The notes beneath the pieces were generated by a model that ran no database searches, was not told the origin of the DNA, and saw only the letters and a program-made list of their open reading frames with translations. This document shows, piece by piece, positions 52,728 through 61,911 of a stretch of 64,000 nucleotides of DNA. The translations under genes were made by a program, and so were the position numbers. This DNA comes from an uncultured Bacteroidota bacterium. Lineage in GTDB: Bacteria; Bacteroidota; Bacteroidia; NS11-12g; UBA9320. Position 1 is the stretch's first letter. Each line of letters starts with the position of its first letter. The stretch lies in the NCBI GenBank assembly GCA_937124965.1, contig CAKZLB010000046.1, forward strand, positions 164,776 through 228,775, in the 5' to 3' direction.

Positions 52728-55277
52728 TTAATTCTTTATCAAACGTTGACGAAGTATTTCATCGCCTCTTTGAATTTCAATTATATATAAACCTGCTACA
52801 ATATTCGACAAATCAATTGAGAATTCATCATTTGAGTTTGTAAACATTGTAACATATTGACCTTCCAATGTATAGATTTTAGCACGTGTCTGCAAAATAC
52901 TGTTCGACTCCCACCTGATAGTCAGTGTATTTCCTGCTGGACTTGGATAGACCTTAACCCCTGATTGTGTCAAGTCTTTAACAGAACTAAAGTCTGGAAT
53001 ATCGATATCTTGCGAAGAATTTGCAACACAATTATTGTTGTCAGTTACCATTAAAGACGCGTTTACCGTTTTGTTAGAACTTGCCTTATAATTATGGTCT
53101 GGAGTTTTTAAAACACTTGTAAACCCATCACCAAACTCCCAGAAATACTCTTTATAATTCTCATTTTCTGGCTTAAACGAATAATCGCTGCTTGAATTCG
53201 TATACGTAAACTTTGGATTAGGCGTAGGAACAACAACCAGGTAAATCTTTCCTGATGATGCCTTGCAAGCTCCTTTAGTCACCTCAACATACGCTGAGTC
53301 ACCATCGTTGAATTGGTTTTCGTAATAAAAACTATCTGTAAGACTTGCTCTTAAAACATCATTCACAAAGAAATTGTACTCATCGTTGCCACTTGTTGCC
53401 GTAAACTTGATTGAATCTCCTTCGCAAAACGCATTACTTGATTTATCCGTTCTGAACCTTAAATCCGTAATTTCATCGATATGCATTGGGAAAACAAACT
53501 TCTTTGGTGGACAACCAAGCAAGTTGCTATCAAGTATTTCTAGCGTATAGTTACCAATATTTTGTGGTGAAAATTTAAAGATAGTATCGGTAAACGCGCC
53601 ACCACTTTGGAAATTCAATGAGTAATTTTCATTTGCTAGCCCATTAACCTCAACCGTTACCTCGTCACCTTTACAGACGTTGGTATCAACTTGAATAGTT
53701 GCGTTGATTGGGCTGCAGTTTCCAGTTCGACAAACTTGTTTAGTTACTTCACTATAGAAACATGGAGACTTTGTGATAGCTCTAACTAGTATGTCGTAGT
53801 CGGTATCAGGATCTAAGCCTGATAAGGTGTGTGAGTTTCCGCTGGTTCCTGAAGTTGGTGTATTCCATGTCTTCCCGCCATCAACACTAACCTGGGCTCC
53901 TTTATGACTTGCAACTCCAGCCCAGTCAAATGTTACTGTAAATGGACCAGTATTAGTGCATAGTACTTTAGGTTTTTCGTTTTTGTCGATAACAATGTAA
54001 TCTACAGAATCGCTAAATTCACTTAAACATTGATCCTTGCTCCACGCTCTTACTTGAAAAACAGAACCGCTGTCTACATTAACTGCAAATGTTTCTTTGG
54101 TTGTTTTTCCAACTTGAGTTTGATTTTTATACCAAACAAAGCTATCGTAGGCCGCATTTGCCGTTAGTGTAATTAAATCATTGGCACAAATTGAATCATT
54201 TGTATTTGAACTTGAAATTGTTGGAGTAGCAACAAAATGGTTTTTCACAGTAATTATATTACTCACTCTAGAGCAGTTTCCAGATTTCGTGGTAACGAAA
54301 TACTCCCCTGGAGCTGAGACAAATATCTTATTCGTTGTGGCTCCTGTTGACCATTTGTATTCGTATTTAGGGTTAAACTGAGCAACTAACTCTGTTGAGT
54401 CTGATGGACAAATTGTTCTACTATTCGACCCAGAAATAAATGCAGTTGGAGATTGTTGCACGGTTATTACTTGAGTATCTCGTTGACTAACACCTACAGA
54501 ATTTTCAACTTCTAATATGGCGTACTTTGTTCCAAAACCAGAGAATGAGACGGTTGGATTTTGACTTGTCGACACGGAAGGAGTGCCTCCAGGAAATATC
54601 CATGAATATTTAGTCGGTTTATTGGTTCCAGACCCAGTAAGAGACACCGTTTCTCCAGCGCATACAACTGAATCTTTAGTACTTGCTGTGGCAACCGGTA
54701 TACCGTCAATATTAATGCTAAACACTTTTGCATAAACTTGGTCTCCGCCTGTTCCGCTATTGTTATTTGTTGCATTTACCGCAGCATAGAATTTAATAAT
54801 TCCAACATTAGTAGATGGAGCCTTCCATTCAAACTCCCACTCCGCAGTGTTGCTTGAACTAGCGGCAGATCCCGCGCTTGTATGTTCCATGTACTGGCGA
54901 GTTTTTCCTGAAACGCCTTTTGTTCTTTTTTGTGTTCTTGAATTTGTATTCTTAAAATCACCTGCCGGCGAATCCGTTGAATCATCAAGTGCTGTAAGGT
55001 TAAAACCAAATCGACTAATAGACGATTGTGTATACTTTAGTGTGAACGTATATGTAGAATCAGGCTCGTAGCCTGCCCCTTTCATTGTGCTCGTTAACGT
55101 TAAATCTGAAAGCGACCCACTCCCACCGTTTAAGGAAGTGCCACCGTGACAACTTGTACAGTTTCCTTCTCCGGGTGCATTGCTATATGCCCCACCAGGT
55201 CCTCCCCTATAGGTAAAAGATTTAAAAGAGATTAGAATAAAAGCCAACGTAAAAAAAACAGTAATTAATTTCTTCAT
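52728..55277 (-). CDS. Large T9SS-secreted protein with choice-of-anchor V and PKD-like domains
   Basis: An 849-residue secreted multidomain protein. Signal peptide (about residues 1-20). Then a choice-of-anchor V region with the fingerprint GGPGGAYSNAPGEGNCTSCHGG; the CTSCH sequence is a CxxCH heme-attachment motif. Then PKD-like domains (about 200-280 and 690-760; YKEYFWEFGDGF is the typical WEFGDG), other Ig/Fn3-like segments in between, and a type A T9SS sorting domain (VYPSPAGNTLTIRW to RQRLIKN) at the end. It probably sits at the cell surface in adhesion or extracellular binding. It has its own promoter and terminator. Confidence 0.88.
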   Translation of the reverse strand: MKKLITVFFTLAFILISFKSFTYRGGPGGAYSNAPGEGNCTSCHGGTSLNGGSGSLSDLTLTSTMKGAGYEPDSTYTFTLKYTQSSISRFGFNLTALDDSTDSPAGDFKNTNSRTQKRTKGVSGKTRQYMEHTSAGSAASSSNTAEWEFEWKAPSTNVGIIKFYAAVNATNNNSGTGGDQVYAKVFSINIDGIPVATASTKDSVVCAGETVSLTGSGTNKPTKYSWIFPGGTPSVSTSQNPTVSFSGFGTKYAILEVENSVGVSQRDTQVITVQQSPTAFISGSNSRTICPSDSTELVAQFNPKYEYKWSTGATTNKIFVSAPGEYFVTTKSGNCSRVSNIITVKNHFVATPTISSSNTNDSICANDLITLTANAAYDSFVWYKNQTQVGKTTKETFAVNVDSGSVFQVRAWSKDQCLSEFSDSVDYIVIDKNEKPKVLCTNTGPFTVTFDWAGVASHKGAQVSVDGGKTWNTPTSGTSGNSHTLSGLDPDTDYDILVRAITKSPCFYSEVTKQVCRTGNCSPINATIQVDTNVCKGDEVTVEVNGLANENYSLNFQSGGAFTDTIFKFSPQNIGNYTLEILDSNLLGCPPKKFVFPMHIDEITDLRFRTDKSSNAFCEGDSIKFTATSGNDEYNFFVNDVLRASLTDSFYYENQFNDGDSAYVEVTKGACKASSGKIYLVVVPTPNPKFTYTNSSSDYSFKPENENYKEYFWEFGDGFTSVLKTPDHNYKASSNKTVNASLMVTDNNNCVANSSQDIDIPDFSSVKDLTQSGVKVYPSPAGNTLTIRWESNSILQTRAKIYTLEGQYVTMFTNSNDEFSIDLSNIVAGLYIIEIQRGDEILRQRLIKN

Positions 55278-55293
55278 ATATTTATTTATATAG

Positions 55294-55301
55294 CAAAATT
55301 A
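55294..55301 (-). promoter_or_regulatory. -7 element (TAATTTTG) for the large T9SS cargo gene
   Basis: TAATTTTG on the minus strand, 16 bases before the ATG at 55277. Confidence 0.5.
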
Positions 55302-55358
55302 AGGCTATCTATTAGGAATAAAAGTCATGAGGAAAATATCGAAGTATATGACCAAAAA

Positions 55359-56888
55359 CTAACGTAATGCCTGCGCCATAATCTCGCTAAGTAAAGCGTT
55401 CTCCGCTTCTTCCGACGTTTTTATTCGGATAAAACTTCCACCTCCACTTGTACTCAAATTTTCCATAAAATCAATCGCTTTTTTATCTCGACCAAAGCCA
55501 ACAACGGTTGTTAATATGCCAGAATTTGCATTTTCAGAAGCCATAGAATACATATCCTTATCTGTAAAATTTGGAGAATTAAAAAGTCCATCCGTTGCTA
55601 AAATCAGTTGATTATTTCCTCCAGCTATAAAGTTACGTTTAGCATATTTATACGACATAGATAATCCTTCTGCACCATACGATCGACCTCCTGGCGTTAA
55701 AGCATCTATTACTGCATAGATTTCCTTTTTGCGATCACCGGTCATAGATTCTAGTCTAACTTCGGCTCGACGGGAATAAACGATAATCGTTACTCGATCT
55801 TCTTTCCGTAACGCAGCAACTGCTTTTTTCATGGAAACTTTGAGCATATCCATTTTTTCGTGCAGCATCATACTGGATGATTCATCAATTAGAAACACCA
55901 CGTTATTAGACGCATATTTTGATGGATTTAACTCGCCAGACTCCTGGAAATCTTCTTGAGGTTCATTCGAAATGACCTCAGGTATCGTGTCCGCGACTTC
56001 TGAAGTTAGTATTGGATCAACAGTTTCGTTAGAGTCTGTAGTTTCTTTAACAACCATAACATCTCTTTCGATTATTGTTTTTCCTTTAAACCTCTCATTC
56101 ATTTTCTCACGAAGCCGTTCAATCGCATCTTGATCTGACTCTTTAGGTTTTTCAATTTCTACGATTTTATCATCTTCATCGGTTTCAGGTATTTTTTCGA
56201 TGACGTCAAAATCATAGGGGCTTCGTTCCAATTCGACAACGATGGTTTGGGTGTTCTTATTAATGTAAACTAACTCTTGTTTCATTATGTAGCCAGGCTT
56301 ACTGACGTCGATTTGATACAGTCCGATGTCAACTTTTTTAAGCGGAATAGACATTTTGCGAGTCTTCTCAACAAAGAAGTTTTTGTTGGGTCCTAAAAGC
56401 AGAACATCCACACCGTTTATGATTTCTCCAGTTTCTTTATCTTTCACAATAATTTCTGCAATTTGAGAAGATGCTTCTTCTTTCTGTTCCTGCCCCATGT
56501 TAGGACATGCTGTATGTGCATCTGGATGAAAGCTTATTATTTTCCCTTTCATACTTAGGTATATTGGTTCGGACCAACCGCTAAGGTATAAGGGCTGATT
56601 CACTATAAAATTCCCTAAGTCTTCTGTATAAAAAATTGCCTCCAGCTTTACTGTTTCGCCAGGGTTAACATAACCTTCTGGTAGATTAACGTATAAATTT
56701 CGTTGATACGGGATAGGAAGAAACAATACCCGTTCATTACCGTTATTCGTAAATAAAATCTCTGCTTTAGGGTTGTTCCATAATTTTACTTTCCCGAAAT
56801 TATAAACGGACGGTGTAATTTGCTGAGCGCTTGCGCTTAGGTTAATAAACAAAATGCTTATCAATAGATATTTTAGAAATTTCAGCAC
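55359..56888 (-). CDS. Secreted VWA-domain protein
   Basis: A 509-residue exported protein. The signal peptide covers about residues 1-21 (start GTG at 56888). An N-terminal beta-sandwich (VYNFGKVKLWNNPKAEILF, residues about 28-115) resembles ASPM/Hydin or choice-of-anchor D modules. A carboxypeptidase-regulatory-like segment follows (IIVKDKETGEIINGVDVLL), then an acidic linker (about 230-320). A C-terminal von Willebrand A domain has the MIDAS motif DESSS in VVFLIDESSSMM, with TPGGRSYGAEG later. It probably binds a protein ligand through a metal ion in the periplasm or at the surface. There is no C-terminal sorting domain. Confidence 0.85.
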   Translation of the reverse strand: MLKFLKYLLISILFINLSASAQQITPSVYNFGKVKLWNNPKAEILFTNNGNERVLFLPIPYQRNLYVNLPEGYVNPGETVKLEAIFYTEDLGNFIVNQPLYLSGWSEPIYLSMKGKIISFHPDAHTACPNMGQEQKEEASSQIAEIIVKDKETGEIINGVDVLLLGPNKNFFVEKTRKMSIPLKKVDIGLYQIDVSKPGYIMKQELVYINKNTQTIVVELERSPYDFDVIEKIPETDEDDKIVEIEKPKESDQDAIERLREKMNERFKGKTIIERDVMVVKETTDSNETVDPILTSEVADTIPEVISNEPQEDFQESGELNPSKYASNNVVFLIDESSSMMLHEKMDMLKVSMKKAVAALRKEDRVTIIVYSRRAEVRLESMTGDRKKEIYAVIDALTPGGRSYGAEGLSMSYKYAKRNFIAGGNNQLILATDGLFNSPNFTDKDMYSMASENANSGILTTVVGFGRDKKAIDFMENLSTSGGGSFIRIKTSEEAENALLSEIMAQALR

Positions 56889-57043
56889 TAGATATACTTT
56901 TTAGTAACGTTAAAACCACACGCTATCTTATGACAAATTGTGATGTTCAAGAATGTTTTGGTTACTTCATAAACAATAAATCAAAAAAAAACCGTTGTTT
57001 TGGCAAGTATCCGATTATTTAAAATCAAAAACTAGTCCAGCAC

Positions 57044-57943
57044 TTGATCAATTGCTACAAAATTTTAGAAGTACCTAACTTTTCGGACGAAACTATCGTA
57101 CGAAAATCTTATTTGAAGCTAGCCAAACGTCACCATCCAGACGTTTCCATAGAAAAAGATGGTGAACGATTTAAGATAATATCCAAGGCGTATGACACTC
57201 TTTCAAACGACGCTACTAAAAGGTACCATGATCAGAAGTTGCGATATTATCTTCAACCGCCTACAACAACATATAATACTTCTACACAAACTCAACGTAC
57301 GCATAGACAATCTCAAACGAGACCGACTCCATCGCCTCAGGACTACAAAAAACGCAAGGAACGTGCTGCTAAAGTTCGGTTAAGAAGTGACATGTTGTTT
57401 TACCAAAAACAACAGAATCAACTTCCATATGAGATTAGAATAACCGGATGGGCCGCAATCGCACTTTTAGGTTGGCAACAAGTGTATCAACATTGGTTTG
57501 TGGATGAAGAATCGTATGATCATATTTTAGGATTTATTGGTGTTATTCTTTTTATCCTAAGTTCAATCATGTTGTACTCAAACACATACAAGATGTTGCG
57601 ATTTAAAACGTACTCTGGAAAACGGAAGTACAATTACAAAAAACAAAGCTTCAAAATTTGGATGATCGTTTTGTTGATTGGTGTTATTAGTATGCCAATT
57701 GTAAATAACTATAGAAAAACATACCATTTAGAAAACTATGGTGCACTTATCAGATTAGAGTACATGCCTGTTGCATATTCAGATGATCAAATCTTTGTAA
57801 TTTTCGACCCGTACAATTCGGGCAAACCTATCATCACTAAGGTGAGTTTTGGCCCCAATAGCGACATTGATAAAGAAAAACAGCGTGTACTTGTAAAGTA
57901 CTCTGTATCTGACCCACGAATTATGGTGGTCATGGACAAGTAA
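57044..57943 (+). CDS. J-domain membrane protein
   Basis: A 299-residue protein with an N-terminal J domain (NCYKILEVPNFSDETIVRKS, then KRHHPDVS with HPD, residues about 1-60), a polar Ser/Thr/Gln-rich linker (about 66-105), two hydrophobic segments close together (about 155-182) and a third (about 206-224), and a C-terminal soluble part. It probably recruits DnaK to the membrane. Start is TTG at 57044. A second J-domain protein lies at 3585-4322; the two are unrelated outside the J domain. Confidence 0.82.
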   Translation: MINCYKILEVPNFSDETIVRKSYLKLAKRHHPDVSIEKDGERFKIISKAYDTLSNDATKRYHDQKLRYYLQPPTTTYNTSTQTQRTHRQSQTRPTPSPQDYKKRKERAAKVRLRSDMLFYQKQQNQLPYEIRITGWAAIALLGWQQVYQHWFVDEESYDHILGFIGVILFILSSIMLYSNTYKMLRFKTYSGKRKYNYKKQSFKIWMIVLLIGVISMPIVNNYRKTYHLENYGALIRLEYMPVAYSDDQIFVIFDPYNSGKPIITKVSFGPNSDIDKEKQRVLVKYSVSDPRIMVVMDK

Positions 57944-57954
57944 CTTGAAATTCC

Positions 57955-58485
57955 TTAAGACTTTCCTGATCCTTTAAACTGTTGATCTTTGTCCTTAAAC
58001 AGTACATTAAACGTTGTGAGAGAACCATATGCTCGAGTAATATATTGTTGCAGTCCAACCTTCTCATCATCCGATAATGACTTGTGAGAATTAATGTTTT
58101 GCTCTAAAACTCGTAGTCGATCTCGTACCATCACAATTTTGTGAAAGAATGTGTCAATTGGAATCTCTTTAACCTGAAGATTCTCATCTTTGGGCTCTAA
58201 AACCAGAAGACCTCCCCGCCACTTATCGGCAATATCTACTATTTCTGATGTATCGGAATGCTTTGTGAGTATTCGATATAAAATGTCTTCTACTTCATCA
58301 AAACTAACCATGTTTGCACTCGACTCAATTGCTTCTACAACTTCGATATCAGTGTCTGTACGTTCAATTTCACGCAGCCCACCTTCAAAAAAACTAATTG
58401 AAAAAAATTCAACTCCGATTCGACAAATTATTCCTTGACCATAGGTCGCGTGTTTTATTCTTGTCCCAATTCCTAAATTATCCAT
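57955..58485 (-). CDS. Hypothetical cytoplasmic protein (GTRIKHATYGQG-type)
   Basis: A 176-residue protein. The N-terminal motif IGTRIKHATYGQGIICRI looks like a small SH3/Tudor-like barrel (also seen at the start of UvrD/PcrA C-terminal modules), followed by a helical part with no known motif. The ATG at 58485 is preferred over an in-frame Met at 58506, because a TAATTTTG promoter element lies between them. It converges closely with the J-domain gene and is divergent from the GHMP kinase gene. Function unknown. Confidence 0.75.
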   Translation of the reverse strand: MDNLGIGTRIKHATYGQGIICRIGVEFFSISFFEGGLREIERTDTDIEVVEAIESSANMVSFDEVEDILYRILTKHSDTSEIVDIADKWRGGLLVLEPKDENLQVKEIPIDTFFHKIVMVRDRLRVLEQNINSHKSLSDDEKVGLQQYITRAYGSLTTFNVLFKDKDQQFKGSGKS

Positions 58486-58503
58486 TTTAAATTGTTTAAA
58501 GCC

Positions 58504-58511
58504 CAAAATTA
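58504..58511 (-). promoter_or_regulatory. -7 element (TAATTTTG) for the 58485 gene
   Basis: TAATTTTG on the minus strand, 18 bases before the ATG at 58485. Confidence 0.5.
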
Positions 58512-58526
58512 ATAATTCAAGTCTTT

Positions 58527-58534
58527 TAAATTTG
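58527..58534 (+). promoter_or_regulatory. -7 element (TAAATTTG), leaderless spacing
   Basis: TAAATTTG is separated by exactly 4 bases (CTAG) from the ATG of the GYDIA-type kinase at 58539. Confidence 0.6.
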
Positions 58535-58538
58535 CTAG

Positions 58539-59435
58539 ATGAAGTACTATTCTTCCGGAAAATTATTACTTACGTCTGAATACATGGTTTTAGCTGGATC
58601 GTTGTGCCTGTCGCTTCCAACGAAACTGGGTCAGACGATGGAAGTAAACCAAAATGCTAAGAATACTATTTCATGGAAATCTTTCGACAACAAAGGTGAG
58701 TTATGGTTTAGTAATGAATTTAAAATTAGCGACCTTGAGCCAACTCAAAGCAAGAACCCTGGAGTTGAAATGCGTTTAACCAAATTACTCTCCTACATTA
58801 AGAAAAATGGGTCTATTGACTTTGACAACGTTGGTTATGCAATTGAAACTCACTTGCAGTTTGATCGAAACTGGGGTTTAGGGAGTAGTTCTACACTGGT
58901 GGCTAATCTCGCTAAATGGGCAGACGTTGACGGAATTGATTTACTTCATTCTGCTTTTCAAGGAAGTGGTTATGATGTGGCTACGGGCATTGAAAACGAA
59001 ACAATTCTTTACCAACTATTAGACAAACCAACCTGGCGAAGTACTGTGTTTAACCCATCATTTTCAGACGAGTTGTACTTTGTATACCTAGGTCGAAAGC
59101 AAAACTCCGAAGTTGAGGTCAATCGATTTAATAAAAACACAATTACCAAATCCCAAAAAAAAATATTTACGGATTTCACTAACTCGATATTGACGTGCAC
59201 AACGATTAATTCGTTTGAACAAGTACTAACTGAACATGAACAAGCACTATCGAATATTTTGCACAGACAAACTATTAAGGAGGAAAGATTTGAAGACTAC
59301 CCTCGCTCTATTAAATCACTTGGTGCCTGGGGTGGGGATTTTATTTTGGTCACAGGAGATGAGGAGTCTCAAACGTATTTTAAAAACAAAGGATATGATA
59401 CCATTGTTCCTTGGCACGAAATGATTCACGTTTAA
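58539..59435 (+). CDS. GYDIA-type GHMP kinase (candidate phosphomevalonate kinase)
   Basis: A 298-residue GHMP-superfamily kinase: N-terminal YYSSGKLLLTSEYMVLAG, the ATP loop NWGLGSSSTLVANLAKW (about residues 110-126) and the family tag GSGYDVATGIEN (GYDIA-like). The C-terminal domain keeps LGAWGGDFILVTG. It lies about 1.5 kb from mvaD and a mevalonate-kinase-like gene, so the three together would supply the three ATP steps from mevalonate to IPP. By elimination this one may be the phosphomevalonate kinase. That assignment is inference from neighbourhood. Confidence 0.8.
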   Translation: MKYYSSGKLLLTSEYMVLAGSLCLSLPTKLGQTMEVNQNAKNTISWKSFDNKGELWFSNEFKISDLEPTQSKNPGVEMRLTKLLSYIKKNGSIDFDNVGYAIETHLQFDRNWGLGSSSTLVANLAKWADVDGIDLLHSAFQGSGYDVATGIENETILYQLLDKPTWRSTVFNPSFSDELYFVYLGRKQNSEVEVNRFNKNTITKSQKKIFTDFTNSILTCTTINSFEQVLTEHEQALSNILHRQTIKEERFEDYPRSIKSLGAWGGDFILVTGDEESQTYFKNKGYDTIVPWHEMIHV

Positions 59436-60112
59436 ACTTCGTTGTGGTTGCGAATTGGATATAATGCTAGTCTAATTCCAAAAACTAGGTTGCCTAGAGT
59501 TCTCGTTCCGGTAAACAATGAAATGTTTTCAAATGCCTCGACATTCTGCCTAATCGCACTTTCTTCGTTATGTGTTAATGGGGTTATTTTCTGATAATCT
59601 TGCGTTATTCCAATTCCACAATAAAATTCTAAACCGACCAAATCCTTAATTAACATTTCACGTTCACCAATTACCGCGCTTACACTGTAAATCGAGTTCC
59701 GTTGAATAAATTTTTTGTTGTAGCGCAAACCAGTTGCGTTCAATTGGAACTGCAAATTATTTTCTTCTTGAAACTCACTTTTCCCAATGATTAGCCCAAG
59801 ATACATCGCATGTCGATTCCTAGAAACTAAGTAGTAATTTGATTGCAAGGTTATGTAGTTTCCGCTCACGGAAGTTTTGTTGGCGTCGTTAAAAAAGGAG
59901 TTGAAATATATTCCCGTTTTTATTTGACCTGATAGCACAGATGTAAATCGTTTTTCCACAGCTAAATCAAACGTATTGGCTTGTTTAAAAATTCTAATTG
60001 GATTGGGTGATACTTTAACTAACAATTCAGGAATTGAGTCTTGCCCCAAAACTTTTTGTGTTGATGCTTTTCCAACAATAAACAGGACTAAAATTAGTTT
60101 GACTTTTTTCAT
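59432..60112 (-). CDS. Exported hypothetical protein (outer-membrane barrel-like)
   Basis: A 226-residue protein with a signal peptide (MKKVKLILVLFIVGKAST) and alternating amphipathic strands (LSGQIKTGIYFNSFFNDANK, NLVFGIRLALYPIRNH), suggesting a small outer-membrane beta-barrel. It overlaps the 3' end of the GYDIA kinase gene by 4 bases on the opposite strand. It shares a general layout with the next minus-strand gene and may be its distant paralogue. Function unknown. Confidence 0.7.
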   Translation of the reverse strand: MKKVKLILVLFIVGKASTQKVLGQDSIPELLVKVSPNPIRIFKQANTFDLAVEKRFTSVLSGQIKTGIYFNSFFNDANKTSVSGNYITLQSNYYLVSRNRHAMYLGLIIGKSEFQEENNLQFQLNATGLRYNKKFIQRNSIYSVSAVIGEREMLIKDLVGLEFYCGIGITQDYQKITPLTHNEESAIRQNVEAFENISLFTGTRTLGNLVFGIRLALYPIRNHNEV

Positions 60113-60155
60113 TCGAATTACAGATGTAATACGTTTTTATTGACCGTTTAGTACA

Positions 60156-60818
60156 TTAACGTAACACCGCGTATGCAAGTCGAACATTAAAAAGTAAGTC
60201 TGAATGTATTTGAGGTTGAGTTCCACTCTCATTTTCGAACTCTGTAATCAAATTACGTTCTATGAGCATTAACTCGAATTCACTTAGTCCTTTTATATGA
60301 TTGTTATCGGAACGAAGTCCAACTCCAAAGAACATTTCCAGTTGAAATCTTCCAGAAGGAAACGAGCGATTTCCAGCCATTAAGAAATAACTATGGCTTG
60401 ATGTATAGATTTGGGCTGTTTTGGAGTACGCGTCATTTGATGTCGGGAAAGTTCCAGTTAATTCTTTTGAATGTTCACTATACCTATATCCAAACCCATA
60501 AAAGCTCACGCCTCTATTTTTTTTGGGATAATACCTCACTTGATTTAATGTGTAAACGTTTGTCCTCTGCGTTTTTCCTTTAAACCATTTTGACGTTTGA
60601 AAGATGCCGTAGTTAGAACTAACACTAATACGTTTTGCTATTTTCACCTCAACGCCTAAATCGATGACATTGAAAGGGTGAGTCAACTGCACATAGTCGC
60701 CACCTAAAGATAAAACAACTCGATGAGGAGCAAATGTATCAACGGCAGTGGTATCGATTTGACCCAACGTTTTTAATGATAAAAACACAAACCAACTTAA
60801 AAGTAGTAATCGAAACAT
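60156..60818 (-). CDS. Exported hypothetical protein (outer-membrane barrel-like)
   Basis: A 220-residue protein. The ATG at 60818 gives a normal signal peptide (MFRLLLLSWFVFLSLKTLGQ); an in-frame Met 16 residues upstream is disfavoured. The mature part has repeated short beta strands ending in aromatic residues, including VRYYPKKNRGVSFYGFGYRY and HSYFLMAGNRSF, typical of a small outer-membrane barrel. No family is recognised. It is divergent from mvaD and precedes the other barrel gene on the same strand. Confidence 0.7.
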   Translation of the reverse strand: MFRLLLLSWFVFLSLKTLGQIDTTAVDTFAPHRVVLSLGGDYVQLTHPFNVIDLGVEVKIAKRISVSSNYGIFQTSKWFKGKTQRTNVYTLNQVRYYPKKNRGVSFYGFGYRYSEHSKELTGTFPTSNDAYSKTAQIYTSSHSYFLMAGNRSFPSGRFQLEMFFGVGLRSDNNHIKGLSEFELMLIERNLITEFENESGTQPQIHSDLLFNVRLAYAVLR

Positions 60819-60888
60819 TGGATAAACTATAGTTTCGAAACGATTATTAAAACACAATAGTATCAAGCTTTGTTATCTTCGCAGCTTT

Positions 60889-61911
60889 ATGAAACAACGT
60901 GCAAAATGGCAAAGTCCAAGTAATATAGCCTTGGTAAAATATTGGGGTAAAAAAGGCTTTCAAATTCCTTCAAACGCCAGCATTAGCTTTACCCTATCTA
61001 ATTGTCATACAACTACTCAATTAGATTGGCAACGGGCCGAATCAACAAGCTTTGAAGTGTATTTGGATGGAAAACGCAACGAATCATTCGAACCAAAAAT
61101 TGAGACGTTTTTCAAGAACATTATTCCATTATTTCCTGACCTAGCTAACTATTCCTATACGATAGAAACAACGAACACCTTTCCTCATAGCAGTGGTATT
61201 GCAAGTTCGGCAAGTGGAATGAGCGCATTAGCCTTGTGTATTTGCAGTTTATTACAACAACTGGGTAAAATTGACACTGACTTTTATGAAACTGCTAGCA
61301 ACTTAGCACGAATAGGAAGTGGAAGTGCTAGTAGATCAGTCTATGGTGGTTTGGTAGAATGGGGGGAACACGAAGATTATGAAAAGAGTAGTGACCAATT
61401 TGCTATTCCTTTTAAAGGTTTCCATCCAGTTTTCAACACCTATCAAGATACTATATTACTAGTTCATGAAGGTCAAAAGTCGGTATCAAGTTCGGTAGGC
61501 CATGGATTATTAAATGATCACCCTTTTGGTACACAGCGTTTTGAGGTAGCAGAAAAAAATATGTCAAAAATTAAAGACATTTTGAGTTCAGGTGACTTAG
61601 ACAAACTCGTTGAACTAATTGAATCAGAAGCGCTTATGCTCCATGGTTTGATGATGACATCGACTCCATCATTCATCTTAATGCTGCCAAATACATTAGC
61701 AATTATTCAAAAAATTCAGACCTTCCGCAAACAAAACGATTGCCATATTGCTTTTACTTTAGACGCTGGTGCAAATGTTCATATGCTTTACCCAGAAAAG
61801 GATATTGACAAAGCCCAACAACTGATTGACACGGAACTGATAGGACTTTGTTCAAATGGTAAGTATATTTGCGACAAAGTTGGAAATGGTCCAATTGAAA
61901 TAGAATGTTAA
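60889..61911 (+). CDS. mvaD: Diphosphomevalonate decarboxylase (MvaD)
   Basis: MvaD uses ATP to convert mevalonate 5-diphosphate to isopentenyl diphosphate, the last step of the mevalonate pathway. The 340-residue sequence opens WQSPSNIALVKYWGKKGFQI (the conserved SNIALIKYWGK motif) and has the GHMP loop SSGIASSASGMSALAL (about residues 103-118), RIGSGSASRSVYGGLVEW and LDAGANVHMLYP. A -7 variant, TATCTTCG, ends 7 bases before the ATG. It overlaps the next gene by 7 bases. Confidence 0.95.
   Translation: MKQRAKWQSPSNIALVKYWGKKGFQIPSNASISFTLSNCHTTTQLDWQRAESTSFEVYLDGKRNESFEPKIETFFKNIIPLFPDLANYSYTIETTNTFPHSSGIASSASGMSALALCICSLLQQLGKIDTDFYETASNLARIGSGSASRSVYGGLVEWGEHEDYEKSSDQFAIPFKGFHPVFNTYQDTILLVHEGQKSVSSSVGHGLLNDHPFGTQRFEVAEKNMSKIKDILSSGDLDKLVELIESEALMLHGLMMTSTPSFILMLPNTLAIIQKIQTFRKQNDCHIAFTLDAGANVHMLYPEKDIDKAQQLIDTELIGLCSNGKYICDKVGNGPIEIEC

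Noticed and set aside
3585-57943. Paralogy between the two J-domain proteins (3585-4322 and 57044-57943)
   Set aside because: They share only the J domain, placed at opposite ends of the proteins. The rest is unrelated.
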